A DNA stretch of 64,000 bases from Pseudoduganella danionis (GCF_009720775.1 NZ_WNKW01000001.1:806001-870000); one strand, 5' to 3'; positions 53,236 to 62,441 are shown, counted from the first letter of the stretch. Notes: generated from the sequence alone by a model not told the origin. Made by a program: numbers and translations.

Positions 53236-53435
53236 GTCCTCGCAGTTTGCATAAAACCACCCTGATCCAACCATGCGAGAAAATCGACTTGCCGCTGCGT
53301 ATGCCATTGCTGGCTTGCGGCGATAGGCACACCATCGTTTTGTAAGGCGTAACGGCAGGCCACGATTAGTAATGCGGCGCGATGGCCGGCTGCCGCCTGT
53401 GCACTCAGTGCTGGAAGTTTAGTAAGCTTGGGCAT
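53181..53435 (-). CDS. Small hypothetical protein (84 aa)
   Basis: Short frame beginning MPKLTKLPALSAQAAAGHRA with a central segment YALQNDGVPIAASQQWHTQ. AGAGAGA lies upstream of the ATG, and a palindromic sequence stands 22-49 bases before it. No family recognised. It overlaps the candidate RNA terminator on the other strand, so both may not be real. A GTG 18 bases before the ATG could extend the frame. Confidence 0.35.
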   Translation of the reverse strand: MPKLTKLPALSAQAAAGHRAALLIVACRYALQNDGVPIAASQQWHTQRQVDFLAWLDQGGFMQTARTKENSGIAPLSSTPAGAV

Positions 53436-53456
53436 AACAGTTCTCTCTGGCACATT

Positions 53457-53484
53457 CCTAGTCGATTAGGCGGATTCCTAATCG
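53457..53484. promoter_or_regulatory. Palindromic operator-like element
   Basis: Perfect inverted repeat CGATTAGG (53463-53470) and CCTAATCG (53477-53484), 6-base centre, with a third overlapping half-site CCTA at 53458-53461 forming a second palindrome CCTA-gtcgat-TAGG. It lies between rsuA and the small minus-strand frame and could bind a small repressor. Binding is inferred. Confidence 0.45.
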
Positions 53485-53613
53485 GGTTTCAGTTTAGCAA
53501 GTGAACCTGTGTCCGATTTGATGTGTGTCAATGAGCTGCTTTGTCTAGGACACTATTGCCAAGCATGTATCGTCGGCTTTCCCCCGTCCTGCGCCATCCT
53601 GTAAAATCGGTCT

Positions 53614-54333
53614 ATGAGCAAACTATCCCTAGACCGCATCCTGCAATCGCAGGGCTTTGGCACCCGTAAATACTGCCGTTCGCTGATCGACGATGGCGAA
53701 GTCAGTATCGCCGGCGTGGTCCACGACAATTACAAAGAAACCATCGAGACGGAAGGACTGGTTCTCACCATCTTCGAGGAAGAATGGGTGTACCGCGAAC
53801 ATCTGTATATTGCGCTGTATAAACCCGCCAATTTCGAATGTTCGCGCAAACCCAGCCACCATCCCGGCGTGCTGACGCTGCTGCCCGAACAGTTCAGTTG
53901 GCGCGAGCTGCAGCCGGTCGGCCGGCTCGATCACGACACTACGGGTATGCTCTTGATGTCGGACGATGGTCCATTTATCCATGCACAATCGTCGCCGAAG
54001 CGCCATGTTCCGAAAATTTATCAAGCCACGACAGCAGAGCCGGTAACGCCGGAATTGATAGAGCAGCTGAAATCCGGCGTGCAATTGCATGACGAACCGG
54101 CGCCACTGGCGGCCCAGCATTGCGTGCAGCGCGGCGAGCACCAGCTCGAAATCGTGCTGGAACAGGGTAAATACCATCAGGTCAAACGCATGCTGGCCGC
54201 AGCCGGCAACCATTGCAGTGCGCTGCACCGCTCGGCTATCGGAGGACTGACGCTGGATGCGCTGGAGCTGGAAGAGGGCGAGTGGTGCTATCTGACGCCG
54301 GAGCAACTGGCGCTGCTGGTCCCTAGCGCATGA
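53614..54333 (+). CDS. rsuA: 16S rRNA pseudouridine(516) synthase, RsuA family
   Basis: Makes pseudouridine 516 in 16S rRNA. The 239 aa have an N-terminal S4 domain (LDRILQSQGFGTRKYCRSLIDDGEV), then YKPANFECSRKPSHHPGVLTLLP and the catalytic GRLDHDTTGMLLMSDDG, and KYHQVKRMLAAAGNH near the C-terminus, as in RsuA rather than RluB/E/F. The stop overlaps the next gene by four bases (ATGA). Confidence 0.92.
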   Translation: MSKLSLDRILQSQGFGTRKYCRSLIDDGEVSIAGVVHDNYKETIETEGLVLTIFEEEWVYREHLYIALYKPANFECSRKPSHHPGVLTLLPEQFSWRELQPVGRLDHDTTGMLLMSDDGPFIHAQSSPKRHVPKIYQATTAEPVTPELIEQLKSGVQLHDEPAPLAAQHCVQRGEHQLEIVLEQGKYHQVKRMLAAAGNHCSALHRSAIGGLTLDALELEEGEWCYLTPEQLALLVPSA

Positions 54334-55316
54334 AACTGGCCACTCTGAACGACGGCACGCGTGACGGCCAGTTGATGGTGGTGTCGCGCGACCTGAAGAC
54401 GGCCCAGCTGGCCGATGGCGTAGCGCGCACGCTGCAACGGGCGCTCGACGACTGGAGCTTTATTGCCCCTCAGCTCGATGCGATCTATCAGGAGCTGAAT
54501 CAGGGCCGCGGCCGCCGTACGTTTGCCTTCGAGCCGGAGCGCTGCATGGCGCCGTTGCCACGGGCGTTCCAGTGGGCCGATGGTTCGGCCTATGTGCACC
54601 ATGTAGAACTGGTGCGCAAGGCGCGCGGGGCGGAACTGCCTGCTTCATTCTGGGAAGACCCGCTCATGTATCAGGGCGGCAGCGATGATTTCATCGGACC
54701 TTGCGACGACATCGCGCTCTTGCATGAAGAGTGGGGCATCGATTTCGAAGCCGAAGTGGCCGTGATCACGGACGATGTGCCCATGGGCGCGACGCCTGAT
54801 CAGGCCCACCAGCGTATCCGCTTGCTGATGCTGGTCAACGACGTTTCGCTGCGCAATCTGATTCCGGAAGAGCTGGCCAAGGGCTTCGGTTTCGTCCAGT
54901 CCAAGCCGGCGACGAGTTTCTCGCCCGTGGCAGTGACGCCGGACGAGCTGGGCGATGCATGGAAGGGTGGCAAAGTCCATTTACCCTTGCTTTCCACCTG
55001 GAACGGCAAACTGGTCGGCAAGCCGCAGGCCGGGGTCGATATGGTGTTCAATTTCCCGCAACTGATCGCCCATCTGGCCAAATCGCGCAATGTGCGCGCT
55101 GGTTCCATCATCGGTTCCGGCACGGTGTCCAACACCAGTGGCAAGCGCGGCTATTCCTGCATCGCCGAGCAGCGTTGCGTGGAGATGATCGCTGATGGCG
55201 TCGCTAGCACGTCGTTCATGGCGTTTGGCGACACTATCCGTATCGAAATGTTGGATAGCGATGGCAAATCCATCTTCGGCGCCATAGACCAGAAAGTCAC
55301 CCAGGCAGGCGTTTGA
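54330..55316 (+). CDS. Fumarylacetoacetate hydrolase family protein
   Basis: Metal-dependent C-C hydrolase of 328 aa, possibly fumarylpyruvate or fumarylacetoacetate hydrolase. Metal ligands are visible: Glu residues in GIDFEAEVAVITDDVP and Asp in MLVNDVSLRNLIP. The catalytic Lys region is FVQSKPATSFSPV, and the terminal GSIIGSGTVSNTSGKRGYSCIAE is typical of the FAH C-terminal fold. The N-terminal domain (about 1-75) is the FAH N-terminal type. No other aromatic degradation gene is adjacent; it is coupled to rsuA by ATGA. Confidence 0.88.
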   Translation: MKLATLNDGTRDGQLMVVSRDLKTAQLADGVARTLQRALDDWSFIAPQLDAIYQELNQGRGRRTFAFEPERCMAPLPRAFQWADGSAYVHHVELVRKARGAELPASFWEDPLMYQGGSDDFIGPCDDIALLHEEWGIDFEAEVAVITDDVPMGATPDQAHQRIRLLMLVNDVSLRNLIPEELAKGFGFVQSKPATSFSPVAVTPDELGDAWKGGKVHLPLLSTWNGKLVGKPQAGVDMVFNFPQLIAHLAKSRNVRAGSIIGSGTVSNTSGKRGYSCIAEQRCVEMIADGVASTSFMAFGDTIRIEMLDSDGKSIFGAIDQKVTQAGV

Positions 55317-55456
55317 AAATCAAATTTCCAATGGGAAACACCGAGTAAGGCGGAAAAAACTGCCGTATTCGGCTGATGGGCCAGCGCGCGCGAGCGGGAT
55401 AATGGCACGATCGAGATAGATCCGCGTTCCACTTAACCCCGCAGCAGGCAGGCACC

Positions 55457-56638
55457 ATGGCAGAAGATAGCGACGCCGAAAAGACCGAACCCGCGTCACA
55501 GAAGCGCCTCGAGCAGGCGCGTGAGGAAGGCGACGTTCCCCGAAGCCGGGAAGTAGCGACGTTTACCGTGCTGATGGCAGCCGGTGCCGGTCTGTGGATG
55601 ACGGGTGAAGGGCTGATCCGTCAGCTCAGTTCGGCACTGGTGTCGGGGCTGGCCCTGACGCCGGAGCAAGTATTCGATGCCGATGTGCTGATCAACCGCA
55701 TCCTGGTTGATCTGGTGCGCGTGCTGCTGGCCTGTCTGCCGCTGGGCGTTGCCGTGATGATCGTGGCGCTGGTGTCGCCGCTGCTGGTCGGTGGCTGGCT
55801 GTTCTCGGGCAAGGCCGTCATGCCGAATTTCGGCAAACTCAATCCCATCAACGGTATCGGCAATATGTTTTCCACCAATGCGCTGGTGGAACTGTTCAAG
55901 GCCGTGGCCAAGGCGCTGGTAGTCGGGCTGGTGGCCTGGCTGGTGGTGATGAAGCAGAAAGATGCCGTGATCGGGCTGGCCGTGGAGCCGCTCAAGCTGG
56001 GTACTGCCCATCTGTTGCATATGCTGGCCAGCAGCTTTTTGTTCATCGTCGGTGCGTTGGGCTTTATCGCCGCCATCGATGGTCCTTACCAGATGTGGCA
56101 TTACGCAAACAAGCTGAAGATGACCCGTCAGGAGCTGATCCAGGAATCCAAGGAGTCCGACGGCAATCCCCAGATCAAGGCCAAGATTCGCCAGCTGCAG
56201 CGCGAGATGGCCAAACGCCGCATGATGGCCGATGTGCCGACCGCCGATGTGGTGGTCACCAACCCGACCCACTATGCGGTGGCGCTGAAGTACGACGACG
56301 GCATGCGCGGTGCGCCACGCGTGGTGGCCAAGGGCACGGACGAAGTGGCGGCCAAGATACGCGAGATCGCGCGCGAACACAAAGTGACCATGCTGGAAGC
56401 GCCGCCACTGGCCCGTGCGCTGTTCAAGCACACGGAAATCGGCGACGAAATTCCGGAAGCCTTGTACGCGGCAGTGGCCGAAGTGCTGGCCTATGTGTTC
56501 CAATTGCGTCTGTTCAGCAAAGGCAATGGCAACCGTCCTGAAGTACCGAAGAAACTCGAGGTGCCGCCAGAGCTGGACCCTCTGCACGTGAGCACGCTCA
56601 AGCAGCAAACTGATACGAATAACGGAGCACCTGTATGA
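55457..56638 (+). CDS. flhB: Flagellar export protein FlhB
   Basis: Membrane component of the flagellar type III export gate that controls the rod/hook to filament substrate switch. The 393 aa begin MAEDSDAEKTEPASQKRLEQA. Four transmembrane helices lie at about 30-55, 85-110, 145-165 and 185-210. The autocleavage motif NPTH is in VVVTNPTHYAVALKY. It overlaps flhA by four bases (ATGA). First gene of the flagellar run here; 140 bases separate it from the FAH gene, with no flagellar-type promoter recognised. Confidence 0.97.
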   Translation: MAEDSDAEKTEPASQKRLEQAREEGDVPRSREVATFTVLMAAGAGLWMTGEGLIRQLSSALVSGLALTPEQVFDADVLINRILVDLVRVLLACLPLGVAVMIVALVSPLLVGGWLFSGKAVMPNFGKLNPINGIGNMFSTNALVELFKAVAKALVVGLVAWLVVMKQKDAVIGLAVEPLKLGTAHLLHMLASSFLFIVGALGFIAAIDGPYQMWHYANKLKMTRQELIQESKESDGNPQIKAKIRQLQREMAKRRMMADVPTADVVVTNPTHYAVALKYDDGMRGAPRVVAKGTDEVAAKIREIAREHKVTMLEAPPLARALFKHTEIGDEIPEALYAAVAEVLAYVFQLRLFSKGNGNRPEVPKKLEVPPELDPLHVSTLKQQTDTNNGAPV

Positions 56639-58758
56639 ACGCCCTGAGCAACATCAAACTGCCGCCATGGCTGCAAGGCCTGGCCAATAGCCGTAACAAG
56701 AGCAGTCTGGCCGCGCCTATCCTGATCATCATGATGCTGGGCATGATGGTGCTGCCTCTGCCGGCCTTCATACTGGATTTGCTGTTCAGTTTCAATATCG
56801 CCCTGTCCGTGATTGTGCTGCTGACCAGTCTGTACACGGTCAAGCCGCTGGATTTCATGGCTTTCCCGACCATCCTGCTGGTGTCGACCATGTTGCGCCT
56901 GTCGCTGAACGTGGCCTCGACCCGCGTGGTGCTGACCCAGGGGCATACCGGTGCCGATGCGGCCGGTAAGGTGATTGAAGCGTTCGGCCACTTCCTGATC
57001 GGCGGTAACTATACGGTCGGTATCGTGGTGTTCATTATTCTGACCATCATCAACTTCACCGTGGTCACCAAAGGTGCGGGCCGTATTGCCGAGGTGGGCG
57101 CGCGTTTCGCACTGGATGCGATGCCCGGTAAGCAGATGGCGATCGACGCCGACCTCAATGCCGGCCTGATCGGCGAAGCGGAAGCGCGCAAGCGCCGTAG
57201 CGAAGTGGCGCAGGAAGCGGAATTCTACGGCGCCATGGACGGTGCCAGTAAATATGTACGCGGCGATGCCGTGGCCGGTATTCTGGTGACGGTGATTAAC
57301 GTGGTGGGCGGCCTGCTGGTGGGCTTGCTGCAGCACGATATGCTGTTCGCCGACGCGATCAAGAACTACACGCTGCTGGCCATCGGTGACGGTCTGGTGG
57401 CACAGATACCCTCGCTGGTGATTTCGACGGCAGCCGGTATCGTGGTGTCGCGCGTGGCCAGCGAACAGGATATCGGGACCCAGGTGGTGGGCCAGTTGTT
57501 TGCCAAACCGCAGGTGCTGTATATTACGGCCGCCATCATCGGCGGCATGGGTCTGATTCCGGGCATGCCGAATCTGGTATTCCTGCTGCTGGCAGCCGTG
57601 CTGGGTGGTTCGGCCTATCTGCTGACGCGCAAGGAAGAATCCTCCAAGGCGGAAGAGGTGGCGGCGGCCGAAGCGGCTGCGGCGGCACCTGCCACGGCGC
57701 CCGAACAGGAAGAAGCCAGTTGGCAGGATATTATGCCGGTCGATACGCTGGGGCTGGAAGTGGGCTACCGCCTGATTCCGCTGGTCGACAAGACCCAGGG
57801 CGGCGAACTGCTGAAACGTATCAAGGGCATCCGCAAGAAGTTTGCCCAGGAAGTGGGCTTCCTCGCGCCGCCCGTGCACATCCGCGACAATCTGGAACTC
57901 AAACCTTCGGCCTACCGTATCGCGCTCAAAGGCGTGGAAGTGGGGACGGGCGAAGCCTATAACGGCCAGTTCCTGGCGATTAATCCCGGCATGGCCAGCG
58001 GTACCTTGCCCGGCATGGCGACCAGCGATCCGGCCTTCGGCCTGCCCGCCACGTGGATCGATGCCAGCTTGCGCGATCAGGCCCAGAGCATGGGCTATAC
58101 GGTGGTCGATGCAGGCACCGTGGTGGCCACCCACCTGAACCATTTGATTACTACCCACGCTTCCGAGCTGCTGGGTCGGGCCGAAGTGCAGGCTTTGCTT
58201 GACCATCTGGGCAAGGATGCGCCCAAGCTGGTGGAAGATCTGGTGCCGAAAACGGTGTCGCTGTCGACGCTGCAGAAAGTGCTGCAGAATCTGCTGGTGG
58301 AAGGCGTACATATCCGCGATATGCGTTCGATTATCGAAACGCTGGCCGAGCATGCAGGCAATACCCAGGATCCGAACGACTTGACGGCGCTGGTGCGGAT
58401 AGCATTGGGTCGTGCCATCGTGCAGCAGCTGTTCCCGGGTGCTAATGAATTGTCCGTCATGACGCTGGATAACCGGCTCGAACGCTTGCTGATGCAGGCG
58501 CTGGCGGCCAGTGGCCCGGATGGCGCCGGTATCGAACCGGGCTTGGCCGATACCATTGCCCAGCAAGCTCAGCAGGCTGCGGCCCAGCAGGAAGCGCTGG
58601 GTCTGACACCGGTACTGCTGGTGCCCGGCCCGCTGCGGGCGCTGCTGTCGCGCTTCCTGCGCCGTTCGCTGCCGCAGTTGAAAGTGCTGTCGCATGCTGA
58701 AGTGCCGGAATCGAAAACCATACGCGTGACCGCGCTGGTTGGTCAGCAGCCCGCTTAA
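56635..58758 (+). CDS. flhA: Flagellar export protein FlhA
   Basis: Largest gate protein of the flagellar secretion system, 707 aa. Eight transmembrane helices occupy about residues 20-330, with the FHIPEP region TSLYTVKPLDFMAFPTILLVSTMLRLSLNVASTR and GEAEARKRR in the cytoplasmic loop. The C-terminal cytoplasmic ring domain (about 360-707) contains LEVGYRLIPLVD and IRDMRSIIETLAEHA. It normally precedes flhF directly; here an unrelated gene remnant lies between. Confidence 0.97.
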   Translation: MNALSNIKLPPWLQGLANSRNKSSLAAPILIIMMLGMMVLPLPAFILDLLFSFNIALSVIVLLTSLYTVKPLDFMAFPTILLVSTMLRLSLNVASTRVVLTQGHTGADAAGKVIEAFGHFLIGGNYTVGIVVFIILTIINFTVVTKGAGRIAEVGARFALDAMPGKQMAIDADLNAGLIGEAEARKRRSEVAQEAEFYGAMDGASKYVRGDAVAGILVTVINVVGGLLVGLLQHDMLFADAIKNYTLLAIGDGLVAQIPSLVISTAAGIVVSRVASEQDIGTQVVGQLFAKPQVLYITAAIIGGMGLIPGMPNLVFLLLAAVLGGSAYLLTRKEESSKAEEVAAAEAAAAAPATAPEQEEASWQDIMPVDTLGLEVGYRLIPLVDKTQGGELLKRIKGIRKKFAQEVGFLAPPVHIRDNLELKPSAYRIALKGVEVGTGEAYNGQFLAINPGMASGTLPGMATSDPAFGLPATWIDASLRDQAQSMGYTVVDAGTVVATHLNHLITTHASELLGRAEVQALLDHLGKDAPKLVEDLVPKTVSLSTLQKVLQNLLVEGVHIRDMRSIIETLAEHAGNTQDPNDLTALVRIALGRAIVQQLFPGANELSVMTLDNRLERLLMQALAASGPDGAGIEPGLADTIAQQAQQAAAQQEALGLTPVLLVPGPLRALLSRFLRRSLPQLKVLSHAEVPESKTIRVTALVGQQPA

Positions 58759-58795
58759 TCCGCAGCGTGCGACTGGCACGCTATGGCACCAGTCT

Positions 58796-59326
58796 TTTCC
58801 GGTGGTGAAGCTGCGCGATTTCGAGGTGCACATGGAGCAGTTGTGCAGCGATCCAAATCCGTTTGCGCTGGTTACGCTGGCCCATCTGCAGGCGCGCCGG
58901 ACGCGGCGCAATGCGTTTCAGCGGCGCCATGCGAAATGGCATCTGACCAAACTACTGTTGCGGCGCGACTGGGATAGGCAGCGTATCATCGATCTGTATC
59001 GCCCCCTAGACTGGCTGCTGCGGCTGCCAGCCAGCCTGGAAAGCCGGGTGCGGCGTGGCATACATCTGATAAGGGAGGGTACCGACATGGCATACCTATC
59101 TTCTCTCGAGCGTTACGGTCTGGAACAGGGTTTGCAAAAAGGTTTGCAACAAGGCTTACAGCAAGGACAGGCCGCGCAGTTGCTCGACATACTGGAGTTG
59201 CGTTTCGGTACTTTGCCTGAGGCTGTACGCAACCGAGTTGCGACGGCAGAATCTGCCCAGTTACGGCGCTGGGCGCGCAACTTTGTTTATGCAGAGCGGC
59301 TGGAGCAGGTTTTTACCGCCGAATAG
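58796..59326 (+). pseudogene. Truncated Rpn/DUF4351-type nuclease-transposase-like gene
   Basis: About 177 codons (FPVVKLRDFEVHMEQ...VFTAE) match the C-terminal half of Rpn/YhgA-like PD-(D/E)XK proteins with a DUF4351 tail: PNPFALVTLAHLQARRTRRN, WHLTKLLLRRDWDRQRIIDLYRPLDWLL, the repeated GLQKGLQQGLQQGQ stretch and LLDILELRFGTLPEAVRNRV. The N-terminal nuclease domain is missing; the region that would hold it is the 3' end of flhA. The frame continues open from TTG 58739 inside flhA but without family similarity. It separates flhA from flhF by about 700 bases. Call of pseudogene is inference; a short product could still be made from an internal ATG at 58829. Confidence 0.7.
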
Positions 59327-59475
59327 GCGGCTGGGGCTGCATAGGGGAAATACGGCCGAATTGTCCTCTTGTTCATCGGATCGTTTCCGGAGTGCATCGT
59401 CAATAATGGCACTGTACGAGGAAAAGTCGTCTCATCCAGAAGACGCCACTCGCCCCAGAATGCAGAGAGCCGGCC

Positions 59476-60855
59476 ATGAACGTCAAAAAATTTACCGCCC
59501 CGACCTCCCGTGAAGCGCTGCGCAAAGTGCGCGAAGCCTTAGGCCCGGATGCCGTGATCCTGTCCAACCGTCAGGCCGACGGTGAAATCGAGATACTCGC
59601 GCTGGCGAACGAAGACGCCGCCTCGCTGGCCATGCCGGCTCCCCATTCGCCTATGGCTGAACCGCCCCCGCTGCTGGACCTGCCGACGGCTGCGCCGGCA
59701 GCGCGCGCCGAAGCGCCGCGCGCTGCCGCGCCAGCGCCGCGTGCCCCTGCCGCCGCACCACGCCGCGCTGCAGCACCTGTTGCTGCTGCACCAGCCTACG
59801 CCAGCGCCGCCCCTGTGGCAGCGGCCATGAGTGCAGACCAGATCAACGCCATGGTGGCTGCCGCTGTGGCCAGCGCCAAGGAATCGGCCGCTGCCGAGAT
59901 GATGGGCATGATGAATGAAATCCGCGCCATGCGCGGCATGATGGAAACCCAGTTGGCAGAAATCTCGTGGGGCGCCACCCAGTCGCGCGAACCGCAGAAA
60001 ACTGCCGTACTGCGCGAAATGCTGGCCGCCGGCTTCTCGGCCAGCCTGGCCCGCTACCTGATAGAAAAACTGCCAGCCAACCGTGACGCGGCCGATAGCA
60101 TGCGCTGGATTAAATCGGTGCTGAGCCGCAATCTGTCGGTAATGTCGAATGAAGATGCACTGCTCGATCAGGGCGGTGTGTTCGCGCTGGTCGGTCCTAC
60201 CGGCGTCGGCAAGACCACCAGCACGGCCAAGCTGGCCGCCCGCTGCGTGATGCGCCACGGCCCGGACAAGCTGGCCCTGATCACCACCGATGCCTACCGT
60301 ATCGGCGCGCACGAACAGTTGCGCATCTACGGCAAAATCCTCGGCGTGATGGTGCACTCGGTCAAAGACGAAGCCGACCTGCGCATCGCCCTGAAAGAAC
60401 TGAAAAACAAGCACACCGTACTGATCGATACCGTTGGCGTGAGCCAGCGTGACCAGATGGTGACGGAACAGGTATCGATGCTGCAAGGCGCGGGTGCCAA
60501 CGTCAAGCGCCTGCTGTGCCTGAACGCCACGGCTACCCAGGAAACCCTGAACGAAGTGGTGCGCGCTTATCAGGGCAGCGGTCTGGCCGGCTGCATCATG
60601 ACCAAGCTGGATGAAGCGGCTGCGATCGGCAATGTGCTGGACGTGGTGATCCGGCAGAAGCTCAACCTGTTCTATGTGTCGAACGGCCAGCGCGTGCCGG
60701 AAGACCTGCATCTGGCTGATCCGGCTTATCTGATCGACCGTGCTTTCAAACTCAAGCGCGATGCGGCCGCCAGCCAGTTCCTCGATGCCGAGCTGCCTCT
60801 GGTAATGGGCGCCGGCACCAGCGATTCCGCACTGCGCGAGGTGCACCTTGGCTAA
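59476..60855 (+). CDS. flhF: Flagellar biosynthesis GTPase FlhF
   Basis: SRP-type GTPase that places the polar flagellum. The 459 aa have an N-terminal B domain with KKFTAPTSREALRKVREALGPDAVILS, an Ala/Pro-rich linker (about 75-125), an N domain (about 165-225) and the G domain from VGPTGVGKTTSTAKLAARC through DAYRIGAHEQLRIYG, IDTVGVSQRDQM and MTKLDEAAAIG. It overlaps flhG by eight bases. Presence of FlhF indicates polar flagellation. Confidence 0.96.
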   Translation: MNVKKFTAPTSREALRKVREALGPDAVILSNRQADGEIEILALANEDAASLAMPAPHSPMAEPPPLLDLPTAAPAARAEAPRAAAPAPRAPAAAPRRAAAPVAAAPAYASAAPVAAAMSADQINAMVAAAVASAKESAAAEMMGMMNEIRAMRGMMETQLAEISWGATQSREPQKTAVLREMLAAGFSASLARYLIEKLPANRDAADSMRWIKSVLSRNLSVMSNEDALLDQGGVFALVGPTGVGKTTSTAKLAARCVMRHGPDKLALITTDAYRIGAHEQLRIYGKILGVMVHSVKDEADLRIALKELKNKHTVLIDTVGVSQRDQMVTEQVSMLQGAGANVKRLLCLNATATQETLNEVVRAYQGSGLAGCIMTKLDEAAAIGNVLDVVIRQKLNLFYVSNGQRVPEDLHLADPAYLIDRAFKLKRDAAASQFLDAELPLVMGAGTSDSALREVHLG

Positions 60856-61645
60856 TTTCGATTTCGATCAGGCCGAAGGCCTGCGCCGCATGCTGGCGGG
60901 GCCCAAGCCCCGCATCGTCACCTTCCTGTCCGCGCAAGCGGCCGACGACAAAGCCGCCATGCTGGTCAATCTGGGTGCCTCGCTGGCCCGTGCCGGCAAC
61001 GATGTGCTGCTGATGGATGCTTGCGCCAGTGCTCATGGCGTGGCCAGCCGTCTGGGTGTCGATAGTGGCGCCAGCCTGCTCAATGTGGCACGGCAGGAAT
61101 GTGCGCTCGATCAGGTTATCCATCAGGTACCGCAGGGTTTTGCGGTCGCCTCGATGACGCGCGGCCAGCCGCGCAGCGGCCCCGATGAGACGCGCCGTCT
61201 GGCCAAAGCCTTCGACGTACTGGTGAAACAGACGGGCATCGTGATCGTCGATGGCGAATTCGATGCCCACGGTTTCCCGCTGCCTGTCATGGATAGCTCG
61301 GAAATTGTGGTGCAAGTGGGAAAAAGTGCTGCCTCGATCACGGCCGCATACAGTATGATCAAGCGTCTGAATCAGGAACTGGGGCGCCGTCCGTTCGGAA
61401 TTCTGGTCACCGGGGCTTCCGAAGCGGAAGCAAAGGTGGTATACGATAACATGGCACAGGCTGCCAGCCGTTATCTGGCAGTCAACCTGATCTCCATGGG
61501 CTCGGTCCCGGCGGATGAATACCTGCAACGCGCAGCACGCTTGGGGCGTGCCGTGGTCGATGCGTTTCCGCTGGCCGGTGCTTCCGTGGCGTTCCGCCAA
61601 CTGGCCGGACGGTTTGCCATGGCGGCAAGCCCGGCCTGGCGCTAG
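60848..61645 (+). CDS. FlhG/FleN-like protein with degenerate P-loop
   Basis: MinD/ParA-like regulator of flagellar number, 265 aa. The N-terminal DQAEGLRRML is the FlhF-activating helix of FlhG. The usual deviant Walker A KGGVGKT is replaced by SAQAADDKAAM (about residues 28-38), so ATP binding is doubtful. Beta strands IVTFLS, DVLLMDA and GIVIVDGEFD keep the fold; the Walker B-like Asp remains. The start is a TTG with GAGGTG upstream. ATP-driven dimerisation on the membrane, central to FlhG, is unlikely with this change. Overlaps flhF by eight bases. Confidence 0.85.
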   Translation: MANFDFDQAEGLRRMLAGPKPRIVTFLSAQAADDKAAMLVNLGASLARAGNDVLLMDACASAHGVASRLGVDSGASLLNVARQECALDQVIHQVPQGFAVASMTRGQPRSGPDETRRLAKAFDVLVKQTGIVIVDGEFDAHGFPLPVMDSSEIVVQVGKSAASITAAYSMIKRLNQELGRRPFGILVTGASEAEAKVVYDNMAQAASRYLAVNLISMGSVPADEYLQRAARLGRAVVDAFPLAGASVAFRQLAGRFAMAASPAWR

Positions 61646-61709
61646 GTCCGGCACGACGAGTGAACTAGTGCGCTTGCAGACACGTACTCAATGACGATAA
61701 AAATAGTTT

Positions 61710-62441
61710 ATGTACACGGTTAAAGGGAAAGCGGACAAGAATTCTTTACTGACGGAGCATATGCCGTTGGTAAAGCGCTTGGCCCATCACATGAAGGCGA
61801 AACTGCCCCCCAGCGTCGAAGTCGACGATCTGGTGCAGGCCGGTATGATCGGTCTGCTGGACGCCATCAGCCGGTACGAAGATAGCCATGGTGCCCAGTT
61901 CGAAACCTATGCCGTGCTGCGCATCCGCGGCGCCATGCTGGACGAGCTGCGCAATAGCGACTGGCTGCCCCGTTCGATGCGCCAGAACATGCGCAAGATC
62001 GAAGCGGCCATGAGCACGCTGCAGCAGCGTCTGGGCCACCCGCCGACCGAATCGGAAGTGGCGAAAATGCTCAAGCTGTCGCTGGCCGACTATCAGGAAA
62101 TGCTGTCCGATGGCGGCGGCCACCAGCTGGTCTACTACGAAGATTTCCACGACGACGATGGCAACGATAGCTTCCTCGACCGTTATTGCTCGGATGAAGA
62201 GAGCGATCCGCTGCGCGCGCTGCTGGACGGCGATTTCCGTCAAGCCGTGATCGACGCCATCGATGCCTTGCCGCCGCGCGAAAAGATTCTGATGGGGCTG
62301 TACTATGAAGAGGAGCTCAACTTGAAAGAAATCGGCGCCGTGATGGGCGTGTCGGAATCACGCGTATCGCAATTGCATACGCAAGCAGTGGCACGTCTGC
62401 GTGCTTCGCTGCGGGAGCGGTCATGGACTGGGCCAGCGTAG
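61710..62441 (+). CDS. fliA: RNA polymerase sigma factor FliA (sigma-28)
   Basis: Flagellar sigma factor for late (filament, chemotaxis, motor) genes, 243 aa. Region 2 has HMPLVKRLAHHMKAKLPPSVEVDDLVQAGMIGL and FETYAVLRIRGAMLDELR; region 4 has ALPPREKILMGLYYEEELNLKEIGAVMGVSESRVSQLHTQA. The anti-sigma factor FlgM is not in the window. It overlaps the motC-like gene by 19 bases. The ribosome site is weak. Confidence 0.96.
   Translation: MYTVKGKADKNSLLTEHMPLVKRLAHHMKAKLPPSVEVDDLVQAGMIGLLDAISRYEDSHGAQFETYAVLRIRGAMLDELRNSDWLPRSMRQNMRKIEAAMSTLQQRLGHPPTESEVAKMLKLSLADYQEMLSDGGGHQLVYYEDFHDDDGNDSFLDRYCSDEESDPLRALLDGDFRQAVIDAIDALPPREKILMGLYYEEELNLKEIGAVMGVSESRVSQLHTQAVARLRASLRERSWTGPA

Noticed and set aside
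55410..55425. TGGCAC before flhB as a sigma-54 -24 element
   Set aside because: No TTGC-like -12 follows at the required spacing.
56491..58911. An 806-codon open frame opposite flhA
   Set aside because: Antisense to FlhA; His/Gln-rich with no domain pattern and no ribosome site.
59120..59170. Short tandem repeat coding GLQQG as a CRISPR-like or minisatellite array
   Set aside because: It is a protein repeat within the DUF4351-type remnant, only three to four units, with no spacers.
61690..61709. GACGATAA before fliA as a sigma-28 -10 element
   Set aside because: Seven of eight bases fit GCCGATAA, but no TAAA-like -35 lies at about 15 bases upstream.
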